Shown here in pieces: positions 46,113 through 54,144 of a stretch of 64,000 nucleotides of DNA (position 1 is the stretch's first letter; each line of letters begins with the position of its first letter). A model generated the notes under the pieces. It was not told the origin of the DNA. It ran no database searches and saw nothing but the letters and a program-made list of their open reading frames with translations. Source of the DNA: Erythrobacteraceae bacterium (GTDB taxonomy: Bacteria > Pseudomonadota > Alphaproteobacteria > Sphingomonadales > Sphingomonadaceae); NCBI GenBank assembly GCA_947479055.1, contig CANJYE010000002.1, positions 1 to 64,000 of the forward strand, given 5' to 3'. Position numbers and translations under genes: made by a program.

Positions 46113-47005
46113 ACGCCACGCTGGAGGCGCGTGTCGCGACGGCTCTGGCGGCACCGGTCAGCGATCCGGTCCGCGACTTTGCTGCGCGGCTGGGCGAGGC
46201 TGCGGCGGCCCGGGCGGTGCTGTTCTATGGCTCGAACCTGCGGACCGGCCTGCTCGAAGGCGTGCTCGATTTCTACGTGCTGCTGCCGGGGCCGGTCGAA
46301 AGTGGGATCTGGCCGCGCGTCAGCTATCATGAGTGGGACCATGGCAGCACGACACTGCGTGCCAAGGTGGCGAGCATGACGCTGGCAACCTTCCACCGCG
46401 CCGCGGCGGGCGAGCTGCTCGATACCACCATCTGGGCGCGCTTCGTCCAGCCAAGCGCGCTGGCATGGACTCTCGACGAGGCGGCACAAGGCGAAGTGCG
46501 CGGCGCAATCGCTGCCGCTGCCATCACCGCCGCGCGGCTCGCGGTTGCGCTTGGCCCGGTTGAGGGGACAGCCGGGGATTACTGGCGGGCGTTGTTCCGC
46601 GCGACCTATCGTGCCGAATTCCGGGTCGAGAAGCCGGGCCGCGAGGATTCGATCCTGTCGGCCAATGCGGCCCATTTCGACGGGCTGCTGCCTGCCGCGC
46701 TGGCAGCTGCGGGAATTGCGGCCCCTAACGCCGGTGACCGGCTTTCGCCCCGGCTGGATCCGGCGGAGCGCGCGCGGGTGCAGCGCTGGTGGCGGCGAAG
46801 GCGGCTGCTGGGCAAGCCCTACAATCTGGTCCGGTTGGTGCGGGCCAGCACCACGTTCGATGGCGCGGCCCGCTACGCCGCGTGGAAGGTCGAACGCCAC
46901 ACTGGCGTCCCGGTCAAGCTCACCCCCTGGCGAGAACGCCATCCGATCCTCGCCGCGCCGGGTGTGCTGTGGCAGGTTTGGCGGGCAAGGCGTTCCGCCC
47001 CATGA
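46109..47005 (+). CDS. Conserved protein with a nucleotidyltransferase-like motif, possibly Tam41-related
   Basis: Product of 298 aa starting with a GTG that overlaps the lipid-kinase stop. AVLFYGSNLRTGLLEGVLDF (residues 36-55) has the G-S...D spacing of nucleotidyltransferases; residues 80-230 are mixed helices and Arg/Trp-rich. Tam41-type enzymes convert phosphatidate to CDP-diacylglycerol, which would fit between a lipid kinase and a CDP-alcohol phosphotransferase, but the match is weak and the second Asp is not seen. Its stop overlaps the next ATG (ATGA). Function is not established. Confidence 0.5.
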   Translation: MNATLEARVATALAAPVSDPVRDFAARLGEAAAARAVLFYGSNLRTGLLEGVLDFYVLLPGPVESGIWPRVSYHEWDHGSTTLRAKVASMTLATFHRAAAGELLDTTIWARFVQPSALAWTLDEAAQGEVRGAIAAAAITAARLAVALGPVEGTAGDYWRALFRATYRAEFRVEKPGREDSILSANAAHFDGLLPAALAAAGIAAPNAGDRLSPRLDPAERARVQRWWRRRRLLGKPYNLVRLVRASTTFDGAARYAAWKVERHTGVPVKLTPWRERHPILAAPGVLWQVWRARRSAP

Positions 47006-47757
47006 TGCCTTGTGCGCTCATTCTGGCCGGTTCGCGGGCCGAGGCCGATCCGCTGGCGGACAGCGAAGGCGTGTCCCACAAGGCGCTGATCCTGCTGGAT
47101 GGCCAGACTTTGCTCGCGCGGGTCCATGCCGCGCTGACGGAGGCCGGGATCGAGCGGATCGCGGTATCGGCCAGCGATCCGCAGGTGACTGCGCTGGCCC
47201 GCTCTCTTGGGGCCGAAGTGATCGTGCCTGACAGCGGACCGAGCGGCAGTGTCGCCCGCGCCTTTTCCCAACTGGGCGCGCCGATGCTGGTGACCACGTC
47301 CGATCATGCCCTGCTGCGGGCGCAATGGGTGCGTGACTTCGTCGCAGAGACCCCGGCCAGCGCGGATGTGGCGGTGCTGATGGCGGCGCGCGGCGCGGTG
47401 GAAGCGGCCTTGCCGGGTACGCGGCGGACCTGGCTGCGCTTTGCCGATGACGAATGGTCCGGCTGCAACCTGTTCCATATCGCCAGCGCCAACGGCGCGA
47501 GGGCGATCGCCACCTGGCAGCAGGTCGAGGCGGAACGCAAGCGCCCCTGGCGTATCGCCGCGCGGCTCGGCTTGGGCACGCTCTGGTCCTACTGGCGCGG
47601 CAGGCTTACTCTCGCCGATGCGCTGGGTCGGCTTGGCCAGCGCATCGGGATCGAGGCGGCGCTGGTCGCCGCGCATGACGGGCTGGCCGCGGTCGATGTC
47701 GACAAGGCCCAGGACCTCGCCGATGTCCGTCGGGTCACCGGCATGGGTCGGACCTGA
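47002..47757 (+). CDS. MobA-like nucleotidyltransferase (NTP transferase fold)
   Basis: Product of 251 aa with CALILAGSRAEADPLADSEG and KALILLDGQTLLARVHAAL, a relaxed version of the NTP-transferase signature in which the Arg of GxGxR is displaced, and TTSDHALLR as the acidic site. ATGATG overlaps the previous stop. It closes the operon lipid kinase, nucleotidyltransferase-like protein, NTP transferase. It may activate the head-group alcohol-phosphate. Confidence 0.7.
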   Translation: MMPCALILAGSRAEADPLADSEGVSHKALILLDGQTLLARVHAALTEAGIERIAVSASDPQVTALARSLGAEVIVPDSGPSGSVARAFSQLGAPMLVTTSDHALLRAQWVRDFVAETPASADVAVLMAARGAVEAALPGTRRTWLRFADDEWSGCNLFHIASANGARAIATWQQVEAERKRPWRIAARLGLGTLWSYWRGRLTLADALGRLGQRIGIEAALVAAHDGLAAVDVDKAQDLADVRRVTGMGRT

Positions 47758-47760
47758 ACT

Positions 47761-48273
47761 TTAGGGATATTTCAGCGTGATGCGCGAGGTCAACCCCGGC
47801 TTGGGCACGTTCAGCCGGACCGAACTGAAAGTGGGCAGGCTAGCGATGGTCGGCGGATTGTTGGAAAAGCCGTAGCCTTCCGTCGGCAGGCCGATCCCGC
47901 TGCGGGTCAGCTTCCGGCTGCCATCCTCGTCATGGTAAACGGCAATGGCATAGACCCCGTTGCCCGGCAGTTTGACGCAGGCGCGGGTGGTGCCTGATTG
48001 GGCAGGCACGCGCACCACGTCGAGCGAGCCGTGGCTGCGCAGGAACTTGTCGCTGCGGTTGCCGTCGTAGATCGTGATCGCCATGAGCCCGGTGGAATTG
48101 CGCACGCCCCTGATCTCAACATTGAGCCAGCCCTTGCCGGCCAGATCGCCAACGCATTCGCCGGGCGCTTCCTGGGTTTCCGCACGGGCAGGGGCAAGCG
48201 CCATGGGCGCCGCGAGCGCGGCGGCGGCGCACAAGGCCATGGCCATGCTGCGTGAACTCGTCGAGACAGTCAT
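47761..48273 (-). CDS. DUF2141 family periplasmic protein
   Basis: Secreted protein of 170 aa with a signal peptide ending at about residue 31 (MALAPARA then ETQEA) and the DUF2141 pattern GLMAITIYDGNRSDKFL and YAIAVYHDEDGSRKLTRSGIGLPTEGYGFSNNP. ATG at 48273 is preferred over 48291 because the signal peptide is then compact. The function of DUF2141 proteins is unknown. It lies 3' of the lasso ABC transporter on the same strand with 150 bases between. Confidence 0.8.
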   Translation of the reverse strand: MTVSTSSRSMAMALCAAAALAAPMALAPARAETQEAPGECVGDLAGKGWLNVEIRGVRNSTGLMAITIYDGNRSDKFLRSHGSLDVVRVPAQSGTTRACVKLPGNGVYAIAVYHDEDGSRKLTRSGIGLPTEGYGFSNNPPTIASLPTFSSVRLNVPKPGLTSRITLKYP

Positions 48274-48423
48274 CTTCGTCCAGATCCCCATAGACTGACA
48301 TGATCCAGGCCGCCTCATGCAGCCAGGTTCTTGCCATTTCAAGACAGGGCCAGCCCCTTGTCCGTGCCGAGCGTTTTGCCGTGGGGGCACTGAATAGCCG
48401 CTGAATTGGCCGTATCGCCAGGC

Positions 48424-50184
48424 TTAAGGATCAATGGCCTGGTCGATGCAGGCGACGACCCTGCCACCGTCCAGCGTCACCAGCCGGTCAGCCATGCCTG
48501 ACAGGGCGCCGCGATGGCCGATGATGATGATGGTCATCCGGCCGCGCAGTCGGGAAATAGCCTCGCCGATGGCGGCTTCGTTGGCGGCATCGAGCGCGCT
48601 GGTCGCCTCGTCGAGGATCAGCAGCGCGGGATGGCGCAGCAGCGCGCGGGCGAGTACGATCCGTTGCCGCTCGCCGCCCGAAAGCTGGCGTCCGCTGTCC
48701 CCGACCAGCGTATCGAGCCCCTTCGGCAGGTCCAGCACGAACAGCGCCGAGGCATCGCGCAGCGCCGCGATCATGGCCGCTTCATCGGCTTCGGGTTCCG
48801 CCCACAGCAGGTTCTCGCGGATCGAGCCATTGAACAGCACCGGCTCCTGCTGGACATAGGCGACTGCCTTGCGCCAGAGGCAGCGGGCATCGTCGTCCAG
48901 CGCCACCCTGTCGAGCGTGACGGTGCCCGAATCGGGCGCGATGAGTCCGGAGACAAGGTCGGCAACGGTGCTCTTGCCCGAACCCGAATGGCCCATGATC
49001 GCGGTAATCTTGCGGGCCGGGAAGAGGATGCTGGCCCCCAGCAACGCAGCCAGCGAGCGATCGTCATGCGCCAGCGTGACATCCTCGAGCGCGATGGAGT
49101 GCTCCAGAGCGGGCGGGATGGCACCTTCCGGCACGACCGGCTCGGCAAAGCGTTCCAGCTGCCGGAGCTGGCCTTCGACTTCCATCGCGGACGGGGCGGA
49201 ATGCAGCCAGTCCTGCCAGGCGCTCACCACTTCGGAAAGCAGCGGCACTGCGCGGGCGGACAGTGCGATCAGCGGCAGCAGGCGGTTGGCGTCGGTGTGC
49301 CAGCGGGCGATTGCCAGCCAGACGATCACCGCCAGCGCCAGCGCCGCGCCGGATTGCAACAGGACCTGCCCGAAGTGGAGCGAACGCACATAGTCCAGCT
49401 GCGCCTGGCGCAACTGCGCGAAGACTGCCCTTGCATCAGCCGCACTGCGCCTTTCGCGGCCAAGCATCTTGATCAGACGCAGAGCGGCCAGCCCTTGCTG
49501 GAGCTGGCTGTGGATCGCGTCATAGGCATCACCCAGCGCCACGCCCAGTTCCTGCGAGCGCTGACGGAACCGGGAAAAGCCGGCCAGTACCAGCAGTCCG
49601 CCGACAATCGCGATCCCTGCCAGCTTGGGCGAGAGGTAGAAAGCGGTGGCAGCGATCCCTCCCAGCGTGACCAGCGTCGCGGCCAGCCCGAGGGTCCGGT
49701 TGAAGCAATAACCGGCGGTATCGACCCGGCTGATCATCATGCTGACATTGTCAGTTTGCCGCATGCCCCCGGTCATCCGCCACTGGGCGGCGAGGATCGC
49801 CCGATAAAGCCGGTCGCGCAGGCCATCGACCAGCGCGATTTCAAGCCGCAAGCCCGCAATCGCCCTCGCCGCCAGCATCAGTGCGCGCAGCGCGACCAGC
49901 ACGACGAACAGCGCAAGCAGGTTGCGCAAGTCGAGCGGGAGGCCCATATCTCCGATCCAGTGAGCGATCGTCATGCCGCTCGCGTCCCCCGTGCCCCCGG
50001 TGTCGAGCAGGGCGAGCATCGGCACCAGCAGGATGATGCCGAGACCTTCGGTCACCGCCACCCCGATCATCAGCGCAATCACCAGCAGCAACCGGCCCTG
50101 CGGGGCGAGGCGGAGCAGGAACAGGCTGGCGCGCATCGGCCCTATGCCGGTTGGAGTGAGCGCAGTCGGGTCTTCGGGCTGCAT
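48424..50184 (-). CDS. ABC transporter, permease-ATPase fusion, lasso-peptide exporter (D protein)
   Basis: Half-transporter of 586 aa: an N-terminal membrane domain with six predicted helices and a C-terminal nucleotide-binding domain with Walker A GHSGSGKST (about residue 395), the Q-loop in YVQQEPVLF, signature LSGGERQR, Walker B LLILDEATSALD and switch His GHR. It is last in the gene cluster, 14 bases after the asparagine-synthetase-like gene. It would export the mature, modified peptide and give the producer immunity. Confidence 0.87.
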   Translation of the reverse strand: MQPEDPTALTPTGIGPMRASLFLLRLAPQGRLLLVIALMIGVAVTEGLGIILLVPMLALLDTGGTGDASGMTIAHWIGDMGLPLDLRNLLALFVVLVALRALMLAARAIAGLRLEIALVDGLRDRLYRAILAAQWRMTGGMRQTDNVSMMISRVDTAGYCFNRTLGLAATLVTLGGIAATAFYLSPKLAGIAIVGGLLVLAGFSRFRQRSQELGVALGDAYDAIHSQLQQGLAALRLIKMLGRERRSAADARAVFAQLRQAQLDYVRSLHFGQVLLQSGAALALAVIVWLAIARWHTDANRLLPLIALSARAVPLLSEVVSAWQDWLHSAPSAMEVEGQLRQLERFAEPVVPEGAIPPALEHSIALEDVTLAHDDRSLAALLGASILFPARKITAIMGHSGSGKSTVADLVSGLIAPDSGTVTLDRVALDDDARCLWRKAVAYVQQEPVLFNGSIRENLLWAEPEADEAAMIAALRDASALFVLDLPKGLDTLVGDSGRQLSGGERQRIVLARALLRHPALLILDEATSALDAANEAAIGEAISRLRGRMTIIIIGHRGALSGMADRLVTLDGGRVVACIDQAIDP

Positions 50185-50198
50185 GGGATCGGGGCCGG

Positions 50199-52127
50199 CT
50201 ATGGTGCGATGCCGGCCGAGTTCCGGCCGCTGACGAAATCGACATATTGCGAAACCAGCAAGGTAGCGGGCAGGTAAAACTGGAGGTTGGAGAAATATTC
50301 CCGCTCGGCGCTGGCTGCATCGGGTGCGCGCTCCGGCCAAGTGTCTAGCAGGGCAAGCCCGGCTTCGACATCGATGATTCCGGCCAGTTCGGGCTGCTGG
50401 CCCATCGCTTCCACCGCCTTGCGCATTTCGGCGATGTGCGGCGTCATGCGCAGGTGCCAGTCGGCATTGTGAATCGCACCGCCCCGGCGCAGGCGCTGCT
50501 TTTCGGGAATGAGTCCCTCCGCCATGCGGATGGCCAGCCAGCGTTCCTGGCCATCGCGGACAAGCTGGTCGGTCGGGATCGACAGGCAGAACTCGGTGAG
50601 CGGACGGTAGAGTGACACATCGCGCCGCTGCACCCCGAAGACATGTTCCAGCGCTAGGGAAAATTCGGCGCCGAGTCCCACTCCAAAGTAGGTTTCGTCA
50701 AGCCAATGACGTCGGGACACGATGAATTCATCTTCCTTGTCTTCCGGGTTCATCGAGTCGGGCGAAGGGAATCTTTCGAGGCAATCCGCGCGCAGCAGGT
50801 GATTGCCGAACGGGTGGCCGCGCTGTTTGCGTCCCAAAGCACGGCGGACTGCGGCGCGTGCCGACGGGGAAAGATGCGGCATGACACCCATTGCCAGCAA
50901 TTGCCACCAGGTTGGGCGGCTGCTTGATGAATATCGCTTTGCCAGCCGCCAGGCTTGCCGCCAGCGACCGGTGGCGAGAAACTCGGGCAAGGCCCATGCG
51001 CCTTCATTGCTGAAATTGAGGTTGCCGGCGTCCGCCCCCAGCAGCCAGTCGCAGCCATGTTCCCGCGCTGCCTTCATGATCCCGTGGCGCGGCATTTGCA
51101 GAACCAGCGAAGGGCAGGCCTTACCCGCCGCCAGGAACATCTCGCGCGCGTGCGTATCGTGGTCTGAGCCGCGATTGTCCACGAACACCGGGTTCAGCCG
51201 CGGATGCATGGCGGCAAAGGCGCGGACGTAATGGCGCTCGTCATCCTCGTCCTTGCGTGAACCGAGATCGGCTTCGTCAAGCGGATGGAAAGTGAAGCTG
51301 GTCAGTCGCTGCGACTCGGGCATGGCGGCAAGGATGCGCTCGGTCACGATCGCCGAATCCAGGCCGCCGGACAGTTCGGCCCCCGGGCGGCTGCAATGGG
51401 CGAGGGCGCAGGCCACCGCCTCGTCCAGCAGTTCGCGCGCGCGTTCGACATAGTCGCGGTCCTGCCGGAGGCGGATCGGTGCGAGGTCGCGGGGGTGGTA
51501 CCAGCGGTCGATCCGCGTGACGCCCGGGGTCAGGTGGACGATGCTGCCCTGGGGAACCTGGCGCACTCCCTCGAACAGCGATTCGTCGTCCCTGTCCTGT
51601 CGCATGATGATGGACCGGGCCAGCTTGTCGTGCCGCAACTTCTCCGGATAGCCGGTAGCGAAGATGATTCGTGAAATCGAAGCCACCAGCGCCTTGTCGG
51701 TATCGTTGACGAAGGCCAGCGGGGGCGAGCTCCAGGGGCTGCGCGACAGCCTGATGGCTCCATCGGGCGAATCGACAATGGCGGCGTAGGAGCCGATCAC
51801 ATGGCGGTCGGCCCGATCTCCCCAGCGATCAACCGCAGCGCCATAGAGCGCGGCTGCATCATCTTGCGGCGCGTCGAGGAGACGGGCCAAATCAGGGCCA
51901 TTGTCGATCCAGCCGTGGAAGAGAATCGCCGCGCCAGAGGCGGAGCGGGCAGCGCGCCAGTGGCGGGATGGCCGCGCGCGCGGATGGGCGAGGCGGGCGT
52001 AGAATCGGTCGCCACATGATTCGCCGTCGGCCAGGCACCCGGCAAACAGGCCGAGCGATGCGGAAATGCGGGAAAATTCTGCGGAAGCCAAAGCGCCATG
52101 GCTCCACGAGCGGGCCAGGGCGATCAC
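50199..52127 (-). CDS. Lasso peptide macrolactam synthetase (asparagine synthetase-like, C protein)
   Basis: Product of 642 aa with a glutaminase-like N-terminal half that lacks the catalytic Cys2, and a synthetase half with the PP-loop ELSGGLDSAI (SGGLDS at 253-258). In lasso biosynthesis this enzyme adenylates an Asp/Glu side chain and closes an isopeptide bond onto the new N-terminus. The start is GTG at 52127, 39 bases after the precursor stop. The tail contains SNLQFYLPATLLVSQYVDF. The neighbouring precursor, RRE, peptidase and transporter support the lasso assignment over asparagine synthesis. Confidence 0.85.
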   Translation of the reverse strand: MIALARSWSHGALASAEFSRISASLGLFAGCLADGESCGDRFYARLAHPRARPSRHWRAARSASGAAILFHGWIDNGPDLARLLDAPQDDAAALYGAAVDRWGDRADRHVIGSYAAIVDSPDGAIRLSRSPWSSPPLAFVNDTDKALVASISRIIFATGYPEKLRHDKLARSIIMRQDRDDESLFEGVRQVPQGSIVHLTPGVTRIDRWYHPRDLAPIRLRQDRDYVERARELLDEAVACALAHCSRPGAELSGGLDSAIVTERILAAMPESQRLTSFTFHPLDEADLGSRKDEDDERHYVRAFAAMHPRLNPVFVDNRGSDHDTHAREMFLAAGKACPSLVLQMPRHGIMKAAREHGCDWLLGADAGNLNFSNEGAWALPEFLATGRWRQAWRLAKRYSSSSRPTWWQLLAMGVMPHLSPSARAAVRRALGRKQRGHPFGNHLLRADCLERFPSPDSMNPEDKEDEFIVSRRHWLDETYFGVGLGAEFSLALEHVFGVQRRDVSLYRPLTEFCLSIPTDQLVRDGQERWLAIRMAEGLIPEKQRLRRGGAIHNADWHLRMTPHIAEMRKAVEAMGQQPELAGIIDVEAGLALLDTWPERAPDAASAEREYFSNLQFYLPATLLVSQYVDFVSGRNSAGIAP

Positions 52128-52166
52128 GCCACCAGCCCGGTCAGATCATGGCAGCAACGCGTTGCC

Positions 52167-52313
52167 TCAGGAAACGGGGTTCTTGGCCGGGGATGCGCCA
52201 GGGCCGGTTTCGCCCGAGCCCTTCTTGCCGCCGGCGACATCGCCCATCGTGCCGAGCTTCTCAAGCTTCGGGGCAGTCCAAGTGCGCTTCTGGTTGTTTG
52301 AACTGGTTGGCAT
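52167..52313 (-). CDS. Predicted RiPP precursor peptide, lasso-leader type
   Basis: A 48-aa peptide too short for routine calling. Residues 10-27 (RTWTAPKLEKLGTMGDVA) match the lasso leader pattern Y/W-x2-P-x-L-x3-G that the RRE protein binds. The core is Gly/Lys-rich (GGKKGSGETG, then PGASPAKNPVS) and ends in Ser48, the expected phosphorylation site for the neighbouring kinase. The usual Thr at -2 is missing (Ala27). If the core starts at G28 or G29, E35 would close an 8- or 7-residue ring. The start ATG has no strong ribosome-binding site. Confidence 0.75.
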   Translation of the reverse strand: MPTSSNNQKRTWTAPKLEKLGTMGDVAGGKKGSGETGPGASPAKNPVS

Positions 52314-52334
52314 GGCACCGTGTATACTTGATTT

Positions 52335-52358
52335 CGAAAAAGACCCGGGAATGCCGGG
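52335..52358 (-). terminator. Terminator-like hairpin with T-tract just before the precursor gene
   Basis: On the minus strand CCCGG (52358-52354) pairs with CCGGG (52348-52344) around a 5-base loop, followed by TC and five T (52341-52337). It lies 114 bases 3' of the B2 stop region and 22 bases 5' of the precursor ATG. It could trim the kinase-B1-B2 transcript or attenuate entry into the precursor gene. The stem is short, so this is a weak call. Confidence 0.45.
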
Positions 52359-52426
52359 ACCAATCATTCACGTGTTCGTTAAACAGGCGGTTACCAGCTT
52401 TCTCGCTGTTGCACAATATCTTCTGT

Positions 52427-52870
52427 TCAGACTTTGTCGCAACAATTGCGAGTCCCGCCCGCCCGTAGTCGCAGGATCGTCCGGTGGGACCCTTCTCCCT
52501 CTTCCAGGATCACGATCCGGGCCACTTCCACCCAGGCGTGAAGATCGTTCAACCCGCCGCGTTCCTGCTCCGGCAGCACGCCCAGCAGCAGAGTGCTGGC
52601 GATTGAGCGCCGCCGCAGCATCCATTGCAGGGCCATGGCGCGCGGCAGGCAGAGCGAACCCGGCAGCCGGTAGCCGGCGCGCTGGACGGAATGGGCGCAG
52701 GCCAGCGCAAGAACGGGCGGCGGCCCATCTGATTCGGCGTCTGCGGAGTGTCCGGCGATGGGCTGCCCCAGCGATTCGCGCCAGTAACGAAATGGAACGC
52801 CAGCGACCAGCAGGCGGGCAAGGACCAGCAGGAGGAACGCTTCCACCACACGCAGGCGGTGCCGCCCCAT
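52427..52870 (-). CDS. Lasso peptide leader peptidase, transglutaminase-like (B2 protein)
   Basis: Product of 147 aa with the cysteine-protease core SLCLPRAMALQWML (C74) and NDLHAWVEV (H111) characteristic of lasso B2 proteins, which remove the leader from the precursor in an ATP-dependent complex with B1. The third catalytic residue, normally an Asp a few residues after HAWVEV, is not evident; ILEEGEG (E123/E124) is the nearest acidic run. It starts 6 bases after the PqqD-like gene stop, indicating one operon. Confidence 0.85.
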   Translation of the reverse strand: MGRHRLRVVEAFLLLVLARLLVAGVPFRYWRESLGQPIAGHSADAESDGPPPVLALACAHSVQRAGYRLPGSLCLPRAMALQWMLRRRSIASTLLLGVLPEQERGGLNDLHAWVEVARIVILEEGEGSHRTILRLRAGGTRNCCDKV

Positions 52871-52876
52871 TACCGC

Positions 52877-53143
52877 TCAGCCCTGGTCGATCAGTTGCGC
52901 TTTGCGCAAATCCTCAAGAAAGGCATCGAGATCGGTCGACAATTCGGCTTCCGGGGCGGAGAATTCCCCGGCCAGCGCGGCAGCCAGGGCGGCGTGGTCT
53001 CGCGCGCCATCGATCAGGTTCCAGATCGCCAGGGCTGTGTCCTTGAGCGAGAAGAATTCCCCGTTCTCAAGGTTCATGACAACCTTCTCATCATCGATCT
53101 CGGTTTCGACGAAGGCTTCGGTGCGTTTGCGGATGGTGCTCAT
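52877..53143 (-). CDS. PqqD-like RiPP recognition element protein (B1)
   Basis: Product of 88 aa; the pattern VVMNLENGEFFSLKDTALAIWNLIDG is that of PqqD-fold RRE proteins, which bind the precursor leader and present it to the peptidase. The TAA of the kinase gene overlaps its ATG (TAATG), so translation is coupled. Separate B1 and B2 genes are typical of proteobacterial lasso clusters with kinases. Confidence 0.88.
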   Translation of the reverse strand: MSTIRKRTEAFVETEIDDEKVVMNLENGEFFSLKDTALAIWNLIDGARDHAALAAALAGEFSAPEAELSTDLDAFLEDLRKAQLIDQG

Positions 53144-54015
53144 TATGCTGACAGCATGTCCAGTTTTTCGGCGATGAAATCAAGCATGGATGCAAATGTC
53201 TCGCGCTCCAGCGGCCGGGTGAACCGATAGAAGGGCACCGACCGCGCCAGCGCGGCGCGCCAGGCGAACAGGCCGGCTTCCCCTTCGCCTCGCGCATCGG
53301 AATAGAGCTGTGCGGTGTAATGCGCGGCGTCCAGCGCGGTGAAGCAGGCGCTGCCCTGCAGCCGTTCAAAGCGCAATTCGTCCCCCACGGCTAGGGCGAT
53401 GATCGCCGCCAGCGGGCGCATATCGCTGATATCGCTGCCGGATGCATGCGCGAAATATTTGGGATAGGCCTCCGACACCAGTTCCATCGGCTCGACCCCG
53501 CTCAGTTCCACTGCATCGGGCCAGAGTTTCAGCCTCTTGTGGCCGGGCAGCGCGCGGGGCGGGTTCATGCCCATGTCCAGGACCAGCGTGTCATCGCACA
53601 TCAGCGCGAACCCGCGTGGGCCGAGCCCGGCGGCCAGGGTCGATTTGCCCGCGCCCGATGGGCCGGTGAAGGCATAGACCCGGTCCCCGGCGATCACGCC
53701 GGAAGCGTGGAGTGGGTAAAGTCCGTTGATGCAGGCGATCGCCGCGCGGGTCGAGCCGGCAAGGTAGAGGTCCAGTTCGTTCTGTGCTTCGGGCACGCTA
53801 AGCTGCGCGGTAATCCCCTCCCCCCGGCGGTAATGGATGGCAAAGCGCTGATCTCGCAGGAGATATTCCTGGTTGGTGATGCGCTGCTGGTCGGTTCCTA
53901 CCGGGACGCCGCAGATCGAGCCGGGGACATCACCGTAGCGCAGCCGGGTCTCCTGCCGCATCAGTTCGAGCGGGTCCGAGTCGGCGGCGGGGTGTGGAGG
54001 AAGAGGAGTTTGCAC
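53143..54015 (-). CDS. HPr kinase-like protein, lasso peptide kinase
   Basis: Product of 290 aa. The HprK fold is recognisable from LHASGVIAGDRVYAFTGPSG followed by AGKST (Walker A, 118-126), the CDD acidic motif (140-142) and PGHKRLKLWPDAV. Related kinases in lasso clusters (PadeK, ThcoK and SyanK type) phosphorylate the C-terminal Ser of the precursor. Here the precursor ends in Ser, matching this activity. The start is GTG. It is the first gene of the cluster and the only tailoring gene besides the core set. Confidence 0.83.
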   Translation of the reverse strand: MQTPLPPHPAADSDPLELMRQETRLRYGDVPGSICGVPVGTDQQRITNQEYLLRDQRFAIHYRRGEGITAQLSVPEAQNELDLYLAGSTRAAIACINGLYPLHASGVIAGDRVYAFTGPSGAGKSTLAAGLGPRGFALMCDDTLVLDMGMNPPRALPGHKRLKLWPDAVELSGVEPMELVSEAYPKYFAHASGSDISDMRPLAAIIALAVGDELRFERLQGSACFTALDAAHYTAQLYSDARGEGEAGLFAWRAALARSVPFYRFTRPLERETFASMLDFIAEKLDMLSA

Positions 54016-54144
54016 GTGCGCGCATCCCTATAGCCACTCGCCGGGCGCGGCAATCGTCCTTCTTGTGTGGAAAACGCCGCTCCTGTTGCTTGTTACCACA
54101 AGATGCGGTGGGTAAGCGCCGGGAAAGGGAGCTGAAGACCCGCC
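54016..54144. promoter_or_regulatory. Divergent promoter region, lasso kinase cluster / rpe
   Basis: 129 bases carrying a perfect inverted repeat CTTGT (54089-54093) and ACAAG (54098-54102) around TACC, placed to act as an operator for the kinase operon. A further CTTGTG occurs at 54062-54067. A -10-like TATAGG lies close to the kinase start. The regulator is not in the window. Confidence 0.4.

Noticed and set aside
50199-52127. True asparagine synthetase (asnB)
   Set aside because: It lacks the catalytic Cys2 and is embedded between a RiPP precursor and a lasso-type exporter, so macrolactam synthetase is the better call.
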